Shown: positions 55,960-64,000 of the stretch, in pieces
How positions within the stretch are numbered: position 1 is the first letter of the stretch
Layout of the letters: the number at the start of each line of letters is the position of its first letter
Source: Flavobacteriales bacterium
GTDB lineage: Bacteria; Bacteroidota; Bacteroidia; Flavobacteriales_F; PHOS-HE28
Direction of reading: 5' to 3'
NCBI GenBank assembly: GCA_023957375.1
Contig: JAMLHB010000001.1
Location: 1,652,245-1,716,244 of the forward strand
DNA length: 64,000 bases
The notes under the pieces: model-generated
Database searches by the model: none
What the model was told of the DNA's origin: nothing
What the model saw: only the letters and a program-made list of their open reading frames with translations
Translations under genes and position numbers: made by a program

Positions 55960-56594
55960 TGGATTTGCTTGCTAAGGGTGGCTTCCAGCGGCGCAATGGC
56001 ATCGGCCGTGATCAGCACCCGGTTGGCGTTCATGATGTCGTAGGTGTTCACCTCGGCGGCAACCACCACGCGCGCACCTTGGAGGTTCCGCGTGCCCAGC
56101 AGCACCTTGTCGTCCTTGGCGGCCAGCACCAGCAACGCCTTGCGGCCGTCCAGCCCGAAGGCCTTCAACAGGTTGGCATAGGCGCTGGTCTTGTGCGAAT
56201 CCATGCCCTTGCCGTCCAGCACCGAAATGGCGCCGCTTTGGGCCTTGTGCGTCAACGCGCTGCGCCGGGCCAGGTCCTTCACCTTCTTGTTCAGCTTGAA
56301 GCCGTACTCGTGCGGCTTGGGGCCGAAGACGCGCGCGCCGCCCTTGAGCAGCGGGCTCTTGATCGAACCGCGCCGTGCACCGCCCGTGCCCTTCTGGCGG
56401 AACAGCTTCTTGGTGGAGCCGCTCACTAAGCTGCGCTCCAGTGTTTGGGCCGTGCCCTGGCGGCGGTTGGCCAAGTGCTGCTTCACGTCAAGCCAAATGG
56501 CATGGTCGTTGGGCTGCACGCCGAACACGGCATCGCTGAGCTTGGCCTTCTTGCCGGTGGACTTTCCGTCCGCACTGTGGATCTCCAGTTCCAT
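55956..56594 (-). CDS. rplD: 50S ribosomal protein L4
   Basis: L4 reaches into the exit tunnel and in some bacteria represses the S10 operon. The 212 residues include ANRRQGTAQTLERSLVSGST, KKLFRQKGTGGARRGSIKSP and VFGPKPHEYGFKLNKKVKDL. ATG 56594 (MELEIHSADGK) is preferred over the ATG seven codons upstream, which overlaps rplC. Confidence 0.97.
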   Translation of the reverse strand: MELEIHSADGKSTGKKAKLSDAVFGVQPNDHAIWLDVKQHLANRRQGTAQTLERSLVSGSTKKLFRQKGTGGARRGSIKSPLLKGGARVFGPKPHEYGFKLNKKVKDLARRSALTHKAQSGAISVLDGKGMDSHKTSAYANLLKAFGLDGRKALLVLAAKDDKVLLGTRNLQGARVVVAAEVNTYDIMNANRVLITADAIAPLEATLSKQIQ

Positions 56595-56595
56595 T

Positions 56596-57213
56596 TTACT
56601 TCCAGAGGATAACATAGGTGCCTTTGGCGCCGGGTACGGAGCCGTGGACCACCATGAGGTTGTTTTCCTTGTCGATCTTCACCACGCGCAGGTTCTCGGT
56701 GGTCACCTTGTCGCCACCCATGCGGCCGGCCATGCGCATTCCCTTGAACACGCGTGAGGGCGTGGACGACGCACCCACCGAACCCGGGGCGCGTGAACGG
56801 TCGTGCTGGCCGTGGGTGCCTTCACCCACCCCGGAGAAACCGTGCCGCTTCACCACACCTTGGAAGCCCTTGCCCTTGCTGGTGGAGGTAACGGCGATAT
56901 AGGCGCCTTCCTCGAAGATGCCCAGGTCCACCGTATCCCCCTGCTTCAGGCCTTCCTCGAATTCCTTGAACTCGAACACCTTGGACTTGGGTGTGGTGTT
57001 GGCCTTCTTAAAGTGGCCGATGGCCGCGGCAGGCGTATTCTTCTCCTTGCGTTCGCCAAAACCCAGTTGAACAGCCGTGTAGCCGTCCCGCTCCATGGTC
57101 TTCACTTGGGTGACCACGCAGGGGCCCGCCTCCAGCACGGTGCAACCCAGCAGGTTGCCTTCCGCATCGTACAGGCTGGTCATTCCGATCTTTTTTCCGA
57201 TCAATCCGCTCAT
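56596..57213 (-). CDS. rplC: 50S ribosomal protein L3
   Basis: L3 reaches the peptidyl-transferase centre. The 205 residues start [20 protein letters not shown], with [20 protein letters not shown] and the signature [20 protein letters not shown]. The glutamine that is methylated in other bacteria falls in the TPSRV region. Twenty bases separate it from rpsJ. Confidence 0.98.
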   Translation of the reverse strand: MSGLIGKKIGMTSLYDAEGNLLGCTVLEAGPCVVTQVKTMERDGYTAVQLGFGERKEKNTPAAAIGHFKKANTTPKSKVFEFKEFEEGLKQGDTVDLGIFEEGAYIAVTSTSKGKGFQGVVKRHGFSGVGEGTHGQHDRSRAPGSVGASSTPSRVFKGMRMAGRMGGDKVTTENLRVVKIDKENNLMVVHGSVPGAKGTYVILWK

Positions 57214-57233
57214 TGCTTTCTCTTGTTAACCGG

Positions 57234-57539
57234 TCAGACCTTGATCTCCACGTCCACGCCGCTGGGGAGTTCCAGTTTCATCAGCGCATCAATGGTCTTG
57301 CTGCTGGAGCTGTAAATGTCCATCAGGCGCTTGTAGCTGCACAGTTGGAACTGCTCGCGCGCCTTCTTGTTCACGTGGGGTGAACGCAGCACGGTGAAGA
57401 TGCGCTTGTGCGTCGGCAAAGGGATGGGGCCGCTGACCACGGCACCGGTGCTCTTCACCGTCTTCACGATCTTCTCCGCGCTCTTGTCCACCAGGTTGTG
57501 GTCGTACGACCGCAGCTTGATCCTGATCTTTTGGGTCAT
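57234..57539 (-). CDS. rpsJ: 30S ribosomal protein S10
   Basis: S10 is a head protein that also acts in transcription antitermination with NusB. The 101 residues include [40 protein letters not shown] and the end [11 protein letters not shown]. It follows fusA directly at 17 bases; tuf, which often sits here, is absent. Confidence 0.98.
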   Translation of the reverse strand: MTQKIRIKLRSYDHNLVDKSAEKIVKTVKSTGAVVSGPIPLPTHKRIFTVLRSPHVNKKAREQFQLCSYKRLMDIYSSSSKTIDALMKLELPSGVDVEIKV

Positions 57540-57556
57540 CTCGCTTGGGGGTCTGC

Positions 57557-59662
57557 TTAGGCTGAAACTTTTCCGCGCACCTTGGCCAGTACGGCCTCGG
57601 TGATGTTGTTGGGAGCTTGCTCGTAGTGGCTGAACTCCATGGTGCTGCTTGCACGGCCGGAGCTCAGGGTACGCAGGGCGGTGACGTAGCCGAACATTTC
57701 GCTTAGGGGAACGGTCCCCTTCACGGCCTTGGCCCCGCTGCGGTCCTCCATGCCCTGGATCTGGCCGCGGCGGCGGTTCAGGTCGCCCACGATGTCGCCC
57801 ATGTTCTCCTCGGGGGTGATCACCTCGATCTTCATGATCGGCTCCAGCAGGATGGGCTTGGCCTTGGGCACCGCGTTGCGGAAGGCCGCCTTGGCCGCGA
57901 TCTCAAAGCTCAGCGCGTCGGAGTCCACGTTGTGGAAGCTGCCGTCGTACAGGGTCACTTTCAGGCTCTCCATGGGATAACCTGCCAACACCCCGTTCTG
58001 CAGCGAAGCGGCAAAGCCCTTTTGCACCGAGGGGATAAATTCCTTCGGGATCACGCCGCCCTTGATGGCATCGATGAACTCCAGGCCGGTCTTTTCCGGA
58101 TCGGTTTGAGGCTCAATGCGCACATGGATGTCGGCGAACTTGCCGCGGCCGCCGGTCTGCTTCTTGTACAGTTCGCGGTGTTCCACGGTGCCGGTGATGG
58201 CTTCCTTGTATTTCACCTGCGGAGCGCCTTGGTTGCACTCCACCTTGAACTCGCGCTTCATGCGGTCCACCAGCACGTCCAAGTGCAGTTCACCCATGCC
58301 GCTGATCACCGTCTGGCCGGTTTCGTCATCGGTGGCCACCTTGAAGGTGGGGTCTTCCTCCGCCAGCTTGGCCAGGGCCTGGCCCATCTTGTCCAGGTCG
58401 GCCTGGGTCTTGGGTTCAATGGCAATGCCGATCACCGGCTCGGGGAAGCTCATGCTCTCGAGGATGATCTGCTTGTTCTCGTCGCAGAGGGTGTCGCCGG
58501 TACGGATGTCCTTGAAGCCCACGGCCGCGCCGATATCGCCTGCCTGGATCACTTCCACCGGGTTCTGCTTGTTGGAGTGCATCTGGAAGATGCGGCTGAT
58601 CCGCTCCTTCTTGCCGGTGCGCATGTTCTGCACGTAGCTGCCCGCGTCCACCTTGCCGCTGTAGCAGCGGAAGAAGGCCAGGCGGCCCACGAAGGGGTCC
58701 GTGGCGATCTTGAACGCCAAGGATGACATGGGCTCGTCCACGCTGGGCTTGCGAACGATCGTTTCGCCCGTCTCCGGGTCGGTTCCGGTCACCGCTTCGA
58801 TGTCCACCGGGCTGGGCAGGTAGGCCATCACGGCGTCCAGCATGGTCTGCACGCCCTTGTTCTTGAAGGCGGAGCCACACAGCACCGGGGTGATCGACAT
58901 GTTGATGGTGCTGACGCGGATGGCGTTCATGATCTCGGCCTCCGTCAGGCTGTCGGGATCATTGAAGTACTTTTCCATCAGCGTGTCATCGCTTTCGGCC
59001 ACCGCCTCGATCAGTTTGTCGCGCCACTCTTTCACGGTGTCCTTCAGATCATCGGGGATGGGCACTTCGGTCCAGGTCATGCCCTGGTCCGATTCGTTCC
59101 ACACCATGCCATGGTTGTTCACCAGGTCCACCACGCCCTTGAAGTCGGCCTCTGCGCCGATGGGCACCTGCAGGGGTACCGGGTGGGCGCCCAAGCGTTC
59201 CTTGATCTGGCCCACCACGCGGAAGAAGTCGGCGCCGCTGCGGTCCATTTTGTTGACGAAGCCAATGCGGGGCACCTTGTACTTGTTGGCTTGGCGCCAC
59301 ACGGTCTCGCTCTGGGGCTCCACGCCGCCCACGGCGCAGAACAGGGCCACGGCGCCGTCGAGCACGCGCAGGCTGCGCTCCACCTCCACGGTGAAGTCCA
59401 CGTGGCCCGGGGTGTCGATCAGGTTGATCTTGTACTTGTTGCCGCGGTAGTTCCAGAAGGTGGTGGTGGCGGCGGAGGTGATGGTGATGCCGCGTTCCTG
59501 CTCCTGCGCCATCCAGTCCATGGTGGCGGTGCCATCGTGGGTTTCACCCAGCTTGTGGTTCACCCCGGTGTAGTACAGAATGCGCTCGGACGTGGTCGTC
59601 TTGCCGGCATCAATGTGCGCCATGATGCCGATGTTGCGCGTGAAATGAAGGTCGCGTGACAT
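57557..59662 (-). CDS. fusA: Elongation factor G
   Basis: EF-G drives ribosomal translocation with GTP. The 701 residues have the G motifs [18 protein letters not shown] (P loop), [13 protein letters not shown] (switch I), DTPGHVDFT and [10 protein letters not shown]. Domains II to V follow to the C-terminus. No departures at fusidic-acid sites are evident by eye. The motifs are those of the canonical FusA; Bacteroidota often carry a second EF-G elsewhere. Confidence 0.98.
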   Translation of the reverse strand: MSRDLHFTRNIGIMAHIDAGKTTTSERILYYTGVNHKLGETHDGTATMDWMAQEQERGITITSAATTTFWNYRGNKYKINLIDTPGHVDFTVEVERSLRVLDGAVALFCAVGGVEPQSETVWRQANKYKVPRIGFVNKMDRSGADFFRVVGQIKERLGAHPVPLQVPIGAEADFKGVVDLVNNHGMVWNESDQGMTWTEVPIPDDLKDTVKEWRDKLIEAVAESDDTLMEKYFNDPDSLTEAEIMNAIRVSTINMSITPVLCGSAFKNKGVQTMLDAVMAYLPSPVDIEAVTGTDPETGETIVRKPSVDEPMSSLAFKIATDPFVGRLAFFRCYSGKVDAGSYVQNMRTGKKERISRIFQMHSNKQNPVEVIQAGDIGAAVGFKDIRTGDTLCDENKQIILESMSFPEPVIGIAIEPKTQADLDKMGQALAKLAEEDPTFKVATDDETGQTVISGMGELHLDVLVDRMKREFKVECNQGAPQVKYKEAITGTVEHRELYKKQTGGRGKFADIHVRIEPQTDPEKTGLEFIDAIKGGVIPKEFIPSVQKGFAASLQNGVLAGYPMESLKVTLYDGSFHNVDSDALSFEIAAKAAFRNAVPKAKPILLEPIMKIEVITPEENMGDIVGDLNRRRGQIQGMEDRSGAKAVKGTVPLSEMFGYVTALRTLSSGRASSTMEFSHYEQAPNNITEAVLAKVRGKVSA

Positions 59663-59681
59663 GGTTTGGTTGCTCTGTGGC

Positions 59682-60146
59682 TTAGAAGCGGAAATGGCTG
59701 AAGGCCTTGTTCGCCTCGGCCATTTTGTGCACCTCCTCCTTCTTTTTGAATGCGGCCCCTTCCTCCTTGGCGGCGGCCATGATCTCGTTGGCGAGCTTCT
59801 GCTCCATGCTGCGCTCGTTGCGCTTGCGGCTATATCCGATCAGCCATTTCATGGCCAGGCTCTCCTTGCGGTTCTCGCGCACGGGTTGGGGGATCTGGAA
59901 GTTGGCCCCGCCCACCCGGCGGCTGCGCACCTCCACTTGGGGGGTTACGTTGGCCAGGGCCTTGCGGAAGATCTCCAAGCCGTCCTCACCGCTCTTTTCG
60001 GCCACCAGGTCGATGGCGCCGTAGAAAATGTCCAACGACTTGCTCTTCTTGCCGTCGTACATCAGGTTGTTCACGAACTTGGTCACCTGCACATCCCCGA
60101 ACTTGGGGTCGGGAAGTGTGGTGTGCTTGGCTGCTTTCTTACGCAT
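59682..60146 (-). CDS. rpsG: 30S ribosomal protein S7
   Basis: S7 starts assembly of the 30S head. The 154 residues include [40 protein letters not shown] and [20 protein letters not shown]. The C-terminus [11 protein letters not shown] is the bacterial type. It is 34 bases after rpsL. Confidence 0.98.
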   Translation of the reverse strand: MRKKAAKHTTLPDPKFGDVQVTKFVNNLMYDGKKSKSLDIFYGAIDLVAEKSGEDGLEIFRKALANVTPQVEVRSRRVGGANFQIPQPVRENRKESLAMKWLIGYSRKRNERSMEQKLANEIMAAAKEEGAAFKKKEEVHKMAEANKAFSHFRF

Positions 60147-60180
60147 CGTTCAATTTCGTCTGTCGGTTCCTGGAAAGCAC

Positions 60181-60582
60181 TTACTTCTTCTTGGCAGGAG
60201 CTGCCGCACCGGCCTTCTTACGCTTGGTGCCGTACTTGCTGCGGCGCTGGTTGCGGCCTTCCACCCCGGAGGTGTCCAGCACGCCGCGCACAATGTGGTA
60301 CTTCACTCCGGGAAGGTCCTTCACCCTGCCGCCGCGCACCAGCACGATGCTGTGCTCCTGAAGGTTGTGCCCCTCACCGCCGATGTAGGCGATTACCTCC
60401 ATCTTATTGGATAGGCGCACCTTGGCCACCTTGCGAAGGGCCGAATTCGGCTTCTTCGGGGTGGTGGTGTACACCTTGGTGCAGACACCACGGCGTTGCG
60501 GGCACTCCGCCAGGGCCACCGACTTGCTCTTGAAGGTAGGGGTCTGGCGTCCTTTGCGGATCAGCTGTTGGATCGTTGGCAT
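60181..60582 (-). CDS. rpsL: 30S ribosomal protein S12
   Basis: S12 governs decoding accuracy. The 133 residues include [39 protein letters not shown] and [16 protein letters not shown]. The lysines in PKKPNS and RVKDLPG, where streptomycin resistance arises, are wild type. The protein is about nine residues longer than usual owing to a Lys/Ala tail ([12 protein letters not shown]). ATG 60582 is the family start; the frame runs to 60795 but crosses the promoter. First gene of the 33-gene cluster. Confidence 0.97.
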   Translation of the reverse strand: MPTIQQLIRKGRQTPTFKSKSVALAECPQRRGVCTKVYTTTPKKPNSALRKVAKVRLSNKMEVIAYIGGEGHNLQEHSIVLVRGGRVKDLPGVKYHIVRGVLDTSGVEGRNQRRSKYGTKRKKAGAAAPAKKK

Positions 60583-60647
60583 GAAACTCCGGTTCTTGTT
60601 CTCTTCCTCTTGTTGGCCCCCCACAGGGGCGGCGAAAAATCGGGCTG

Positions 60648-60678
60648 CAAATGTAGTTTTTTTACCTGCGCCACCAAC
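60648..60678 (-). promoter_or_regulatory. Promoter of the str ribosomal operon, Bacteroidota type
   Basis: On the minus strand the -33 element GTTG (60675-60678) is followed after exactly 19 bases by the -7 box TACATTTG (60648-60655). Both spacing and -7 box fit the Bacteroidota consensus TTTG-N19-TAnnTTTG. The predicted leader to rpsL is about 60 bases and includes a small hairpin (GCCCC/GGGGC, around 60616-60632). Confidence 0.75.
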
Positions 60679-60852
60679 ACACCCCTGGGAAAAAATCATT
60701 TTACACCTGCGTACCTGTGGCCCGCAGGACCCCGGATGGCTCGCCAATATCCGCCAAAACCTACCGCCATTGCTGGATTTCATGCCGGCCAACACCTATG
60801 CGAAGACCAGATCCATGGCACATCCCTCACCCATTCATTTCCGGATTCTTTC

Positions 60853-60860
60853 TACCTTTG
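60853..60860 (+). promoter_or_regulatory. TACCTTTG box abutting the Fic start
   Basis: An exact TAnnTTTG match that ends at the base before the ATG at 60861. If it is a true -7 box, transcription would start inside the proposed coding region and the real start codon would be further in; otherwise it is chance. Confidence 0.3.
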
Positions 60861-61847
60861 ATGACCTCATTTGATATCATCGTGGAACCAACGAACTACT
60901 CACTTACCCCCCGAACACTTTCGCTGCTGGCTTCCATCTCCGAACGACTGGGCGAGGTGAACGCCGCCCACCTGCACCACCCCCCCACCCTGCTCCGGCG
61001 CGCGCACCGCGTAAGCACCATCCACGCCACCCTGGCCTTGGAGGACAGCCCCTTGGACCGCCGCAGCATTGCCCAATTGCTCGAGGGTCGTTCACCCGAC
61101 GGCCAAAGCCCCGCCGAACGCGAGGTGGTGAACACGATCCGCCTGTATGACCTGCTGCCCTCACTGGACCCCTTCTCCAGCCAAGACCTCCGGCAGGCCC
61201 ACGGAGAGCTGATGCACGGCCTTGCGCTGGACCCCGGACAGTATCGTACCGGCGCCCTGGAGGTGCTCTACGGCGACCGCCCAGGCAGACGCAAGGCCGC
61301 TGCGGAGAACATCCCCGTACATGTGGAGCAGTTGCTGCACTTCGCCGGCAACGATGAGGCCCCCCTGCTGATCACCAGTTGCGCGCTGCACTACGGCCTT
61401 GTACACCTGCGCCCGTTCACGGCCGGCAACGGGCGCATCGCCCGCCTGTGGCAGAAGCTGATGCTCATGCAGCAATGGCCGGTCTTCTCCTTCCTGCCCC
61501 TGGAAGGCTTCATCCAGCAGCACCGCACGGGGTACTACGCGGCGTTGGAACAAGCGGACCGGCAAGCGGACTGCGGCGGCTTCATCGTCTTCATGATGGA
61601 GCGCATCGACGAGGCGGTGCACGAGCTGCTGCAGCGTGAGCGCACCGTGCTCAGCGGCCCCGAACGCGTGGCCACCTTCCTGCTCGGCCGCAACAGGGGC
61701 CGCTTCACCCGCAAGGACTACCGCCACATGTTCCCTGAACTATCCCCCGCCACCGCCAGCCGCGACCTGGCCGACGGTGTAACGCATGGCCTGATCCAGC
61801 GTACCGGCACGGGGCGCACTGCTTGGTACGGGCCCGCCCGGCCCTGA
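60861..61847 (+). CDS. Fic/DOC family protein with altered catalytic motif
   Basis: A 328-residue Fic-fold protein. Residues about 1-110 form the Fic N-terminal domain, containing HATLALEDSPLD, which resembles the inhibitory (S/T)xxxE(G/N) helix. The core at residues 184-192 reads RPFTAGNGR, where Fic AMP-transferases have HPFx(D/E)GNGR. So the catalytic His is Arg184 and the magnesium-binding acid is Ala188, while the phosphate-binding GNGR is kept. A winged-helix-like region follows (about 265-325, FTRKDYRHMFPELSPATASR). The protein may bind nucleotide without transferring it, or act as a regulator. The frame is open to 60717, but ATG 60861 fits the domain start. Confidence 0.85.
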   Translation: MTSFDIIVEPTNYSLTPRTLSLLASISERLGEVNAAHLHHPPTLLRRAHRVSTIHATLALEDSPLDRRSIAQLLEGRSPDGQSPAEREVVNTIRLYDLLPSLDPFSSQDLRQAHGELMHGLALDPGQYRTGALEVLYGDRPGRRKAAAENIPVHVEQLLHFAGNDEAPLLITSCALHYGLVHLRPFTAGNGRIARLWQKLMLMQQWPVFSFLPLEGFIQQHRTGYYAALEQADRQADCGGFIVFMMERIDEAVHELLQRERTVLSGPERVATFLLGRNRGRFTRKDYRHMFPELSPATASRDLADGVTHGLIQRTGTGRTAWYGPARP

Positions 61848-61945
61848 ACAGGAGGGCTGGCACCGGCTGCCGCGCGTGATGGATGTCACCGCCGAGGCAC
61901 CATGTTGAGCGGAACTTTGCCCCGCAACCGCAACAACCCGCGCCC

Positions 61946-62377
61946 ATGGAAAGCCACACCTACCACCTGTCGCTCACTTGGAAAGAAGGCCGCATCGGCG
62001 AATTGTCTTCCCCGGAGCTGCCCACGCACATCGATGTGGCCACACCGCCTGAATTCGACCAGGGCGTGCCCGGCATCTGGTCACCCGAGCACTTGTTCAC
62101 CGCCTCGGTGCTCAGTTGCTTCATGACCACCTTCCTGGCCGTGGCGGAATATTCCAAACTTGAGTTCGCCTCGTTCACCTGCAGCGCCGAAGGAATCCTG
62201 GCCAAAGTGGACGGCAAGTACCTGATGACGGCGATCACCCTGCGCCCCGTACTGCAAGTGGGCAAGGCGGAAGCCATTGAGCGGGGGCAACGGGTCTTGG
62301 AGAAGGCTGAAAAGGCCTGCCTGATCACCAACTCCATCCGGACAGAGGTGAAGCTGGAGCCCCGTGTGCACCTGTAA
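61946..62377 (+). CDS. OsmC family protein, second copy
   Basis: A 143-residue OsmC-fold protein. It starts MESHTYHLSLTWKEGRIGEL, and the helix PEHLFTASVLSCFMTTFLAV carries one expected Cys. The second is in KAEKACLITNSI, the position of the resolving or peroxidatic Cys in this family. It is only distantly similar to the OsmC protein at 11448. ATG 61946 is the family start; the frame to 61883 adds a non-conserved leader. It follows the Fic gene at 98 bases. Confidence 0.88.
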   Translation: MESHTYHLSLTWKEGRIGELSSPELPTHIDVATPPEFDQGVPGIWSPEHLFTASVLSCFMTTFLAVAEYSKLEFASFTCSAEGILAKVDGKYLMTAITLRPVLQVGKAEAIERGQRVLEKAEKACLITNSIRTEVKLEPRVHL

Positions 62378-62412
62378 AAAATCAACCCTCGGCCCGCCAG
62401 TGCCCCACTCGG

Positions 62413-62520
62413 CCGCGTTTGCAACGCGGACGAAGATCGAGGCGCGCTTACAGCGCGTTCATTGAAGCACTTGCACAACGCCCGCGTTGAAAACGCAGGT
62501 GGGAGATGCGAAAACGCGGG
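62413..62520. repeat. Cluster of short GC-rich palindromes (REP-like)
   Basis: Three hairpins share the core CGCGTT/AACGCG. 62413-62429 is a perfect palindrome, CCGCGTT-TGC-AACGCGG. At 62443-62457, CGCGCT pairs with AGCGCG. CCCGCGTT (62481-62488) pairs with AACGCGGG (62513-62520). They fill the 155-base gap between convergent genes, a typical site for REP-type elements or terminators. Confidence 0.7.
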
Positions 62521-62532
62521 CGAGAGAAAGGG

Positions 62533-63663
62533 TCAACCCTCGGCCAGCCAGTGCCCCAGAAACACATCGGTCACGGCGTAGGCGCCGTCCGCTTGGTACA
62601 CCACCTCCTTCTCCACCAGCACCCCCAGGCTTTGCCGCACGGTGCTCAAGGCGCTGAGGCGGTGCCGCAGCACAAAATCCATGGCTGTGGGCTTCTGCAC
62701 CGTTCCTTCCTTGGCGATGGCCGTGAGCAAGGCGGCCTGGTTGGGACTGAGCAGCCGTTGCAGGGTCATGTACTCCGGCGCACGCTCCTTGAGGATGCTG
62801 GCCTTGGTGCGCTCCACGTCAAGGTTGGTGACCTTGCGCAGGCCCGTTGACCACAGCCGGTTGAAGAGGTACTGCACGTAATAGGTATGGCTGCGGCACC
62901 AAGTTAGCCCCTCACCCACCGCCGTTGGATCGATGCGCCGGCCTGCCGCCTTGAAGTGGCGGATGATGAAGGCGGAGTAGGCCTCGTCCGGGATGGGCCC
63001 CAGGTAGAGTGGCTCGGTGGCTTGGAAAAAGGGACGCTTGCCGTCGGCGAAGATGGCCTGCATCATGCGGCGGTTGCTGCCGGAGAAGATAAACTGCACG
63101 TTGCGCAGGCGCTGCACCTGTTCGCGCAGCAGGGCCTCGGTGTTCTTCTCGGGGTACTCCGTGATCTGTTGGAACTCGTCCAGCGCCACCACCACGGGCT
63201 TGCGCTGCTGCTCCAAGTAGCTGAACACCTCGTCCAGCGCGATGGCCTGCTTGCGCCCGGGCCGCACGGAAACGCCCAGCTCCGGCAGCCCGGTGATGGG
63301 GTCCATGCTGAGGTTGAACTCCATGGAGCGCATGGCCTGGGCCACTTCCTTGAGCAGGTTGCCCGTGGGCTTGCCCACCTGGCGCACGGCCTCCTGCACG
63401 ATGCGCTGCACCATTTCCTCCTGGTTGGTGGTGCGGTACAGGTCGGTGAAGATGGGCGTGAACCGCCGCTGGTTGGCGAAGAAGTGGCGGATGAGCGCGG
63501 TTTTGCCCAGGCGCCGCAGCGAAATAATGGTGACATTGCGCTGGTTGGCCATGGCCTCGCGCAGCGCCGCCACCTCGTCCGCGCGATCGCAGAACGTGTC
63601 CGCGCCGGCATAGCCCTGGAGCAGAAAGGGGTTGTCCTCCTCGTTCACTTTACAAACGTACAT
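62533..63663 (-). CDS. Archaeal-type P-loop ATPase
   Basis: A 376-residue cytoplasmic ATPase of the AAA-like family often called archaeal ATPase. An N-terminal ATPase part shows a P loop of the form SLRRLGKTALI, Walker B VVVALDEFQQI, and sensor segment VQFIFSGSNRRMM. From about residue 240 comes a helical lid and then a winged-helix domain (LLTAIAKEGTVQKPTAMDFV, RQSLGVLVEKEVVYQ). Members are thought to act as switches or regulators and often spread between genomes; no substrate is known. An AT-rich repeat region sits directly upstream. Confidence 0.85.
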   Translation of the reverse strand: MYVCKVNEEDNPFLLQGYAGADTFCDRADEVAALREAMANQRNVTIISLRRLGKTALIRHFFANQRRFTPIFTDLYRTTNQEEMVQRIVQEAVRQVGKPTGNLLKEVAQAMRSMEFNLSMDPITGLPELGVSVRPGRKQAIALDEVFSYLEQQRKPVVVALDEFQQITEYPEKNTEALLREQVQRLRNVQFIFSGSNRRMMQAIFADGKRPFFQATEPLYLGPIPDEAYSAFIIRHFKAAGRRIDPTAVGEGLTWCRSHTYYVQYLFNRLWSTGLRKVTNLDVERTKASILKERAPEYMTLQRLLSPNQAALLTAIAKEGTVQKPTAMDFVLRHRLSALSTVRQSLGVLVEKEVVYQADGAYAVTDVFLGHWLAEG

Positions 63664-63665
63664 AT

Positions 63666-63701
63666 TTTATGTGTTATAATTTATGTGTTATGTTTTATGT
63701 A
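63666..63701. repeat. AT-rich direct repeats upstream of the ATPase gene
   Basis: TTTATGTGTTAT occurs at 63666-63677 and 63680-63691, a spacing of 14 bases, and a partial copy (TTTATGTA) follows at 63694. This is the most AT-rich point of the window and sits directly before the ATPase start codon at 63663. It could be an operator or promoter region for that gene, or the end of a mobile element. Confidence 0.7.
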
Positions 63702-63896
63702 GCGTAATTTATGCGACACTGTTTTCGCCACACATGGCACGCCACGGCGGGTTGCGTGCGCCTGCACTTCATTACGGCGGCTCCGCAACGCCATGCGGAA
63801 AAACCCCGAAGCCCGGATGCGTACCGCCTTGAGCTTTCTCCGCCCAACGAGCGCAAACAGATTGCCCAAGTTTCCGTGAGCCCGCCGCATCGCCCG

Positions 63897-63904
63897 TACC
63901 TTCG
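63897..63904 (+). promoter_or_regulatory. Possible -7 box for the helicase gene
   Basis: TACCTTCG, one mismatch from consensus, ends nine bases before the ATG at 63914. The rest of the 250-base gap from 63664 holds the AT-rich repeats and no supported gene. Confidence 0.3.
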
Positions 63905-63913
63905 CAGCTCCCC

Positions 63914-64000
63914 ATGGACATTCTGCAAGGACTCAATTCCGCCCAGCGCGCGGCCGTGGAGGCCACCGACGGCCCCACCATGGTGATCGCCGGCGCCGGC
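63914..64000 (+). CDS. UvrD/PcrA/Rep-type DNA helicase, N-terminal fragment
   Basis: Twenty-nine residues are visible before the window ends: MDILQGLNSAQRAAVEATDG then PTMVIAGAG. LNxxQxxAV is the Q-motif of superfamily 1A helicases and AGAG opens their Walker A (AGAGSGKT). UvrD/PcrA (repair helicase) is most likely; RecB or AddA-like relatives share the motif, so no symbol is given. ATG 63914 fits the usual start of the family. Confidence 0.85.
   Translation, partial: MDILQGLNSAQRAAVEATDGPTMVIAGAG

Noticed and set aside
60717..60860. Upstream extension of the Fic gene to 60717
   Set aside because: The added residues have no Fic character and the stretch lies in the divergent promoter region.
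63711..63986. Frames of 69-91 codons on both strands in the gap before the helicase gene
   Set aside because: Overlapping frames on both strands without motifs; they run into the helicase start and the AT-rich repeats.

Overview
The window is a GC-rich chromosomal segment of a member of the Bacteroidota, most likely the order Flavobacteriales. The evidence is a type IX secretion system (T9SS) gene set, C-terminal sorting domains of both type A and type B, promoter boxes of the TAnnTTTG type instead of a -10/-35 pair, and a ribosomal cluster in Bacteroidota order (no tuf between fusA and rpsJ, secY-map-infA-rpmJ, then rplQ-carA-eno). Codon choice suggests a genomic GC near 60 percent. Genus and species cannot be set from the sequence alone. 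I saw no rRNA, tRNA, CRISPR array or intact transposase.

Layout. 1-5998: an unidentified gene end, gatB, a lipid-anchored thiol-disulfide protein and a 1000-residue M1 metallopeptidase. 6000-7630: a small accessory island of two small-gene modules (hicAB, then DUF4160-DUF2442). Each module is followed by a degraded copy of the 3' end of the M1 peptidase gene. 7672-18749: housekeeping and envelope genes (lpxH with an in-frame palindromic insert, gapA, lipA, OsmC, ung, a BamA/TamA-like barrel, an L,D-transpeptidase, rmuC, a GWxTD lipoprotein, rlmB). 18861-31441: a surface-adhesion operon of a small exported protein, a 3126-residue SprB-like adhesin with 32 repeats and a type B sorting domain, a PorP/SprF-type protein and a PorE-like OmpA lipoprotein. 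31448-39802: a helical-repeat protein, a second M1 peptidase with a T9SS type A tail, an LtaS-like membrane sulfatase, and a local family of small T9SS cargo proteins including a broken copy. 39830-42363: eno and carA. 42469-60582: 33 genes of the str, S10, spc and alpha operons, all on the minus strand, from a good promoter at 60648-60678 to a hairpin at 42418-42443. 60861-64000: a Fic protein with an altered catalytic motif, a second OsmC protein, a cluster of short palindromes, an archaeal-type ATPase and the start of a UvrD-like helicase.

How the genes relate. The 18861-31441 operon links a T9SS cargo (the adhesin) to the PorP/SprF partner that such type B cargos usually need and to a PorE-like protein thought to tie the secretion machinery to peptidoglycan. 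The second M1 peptidase and the small tail-bearing proteins are probably cargo of the same system. The most unusual signals are the serial insertion scar at the 3' end of the first M1 gene, the protein-coding palindromic insert in lpxH, and the Fic protein lacking the canonical histidine.
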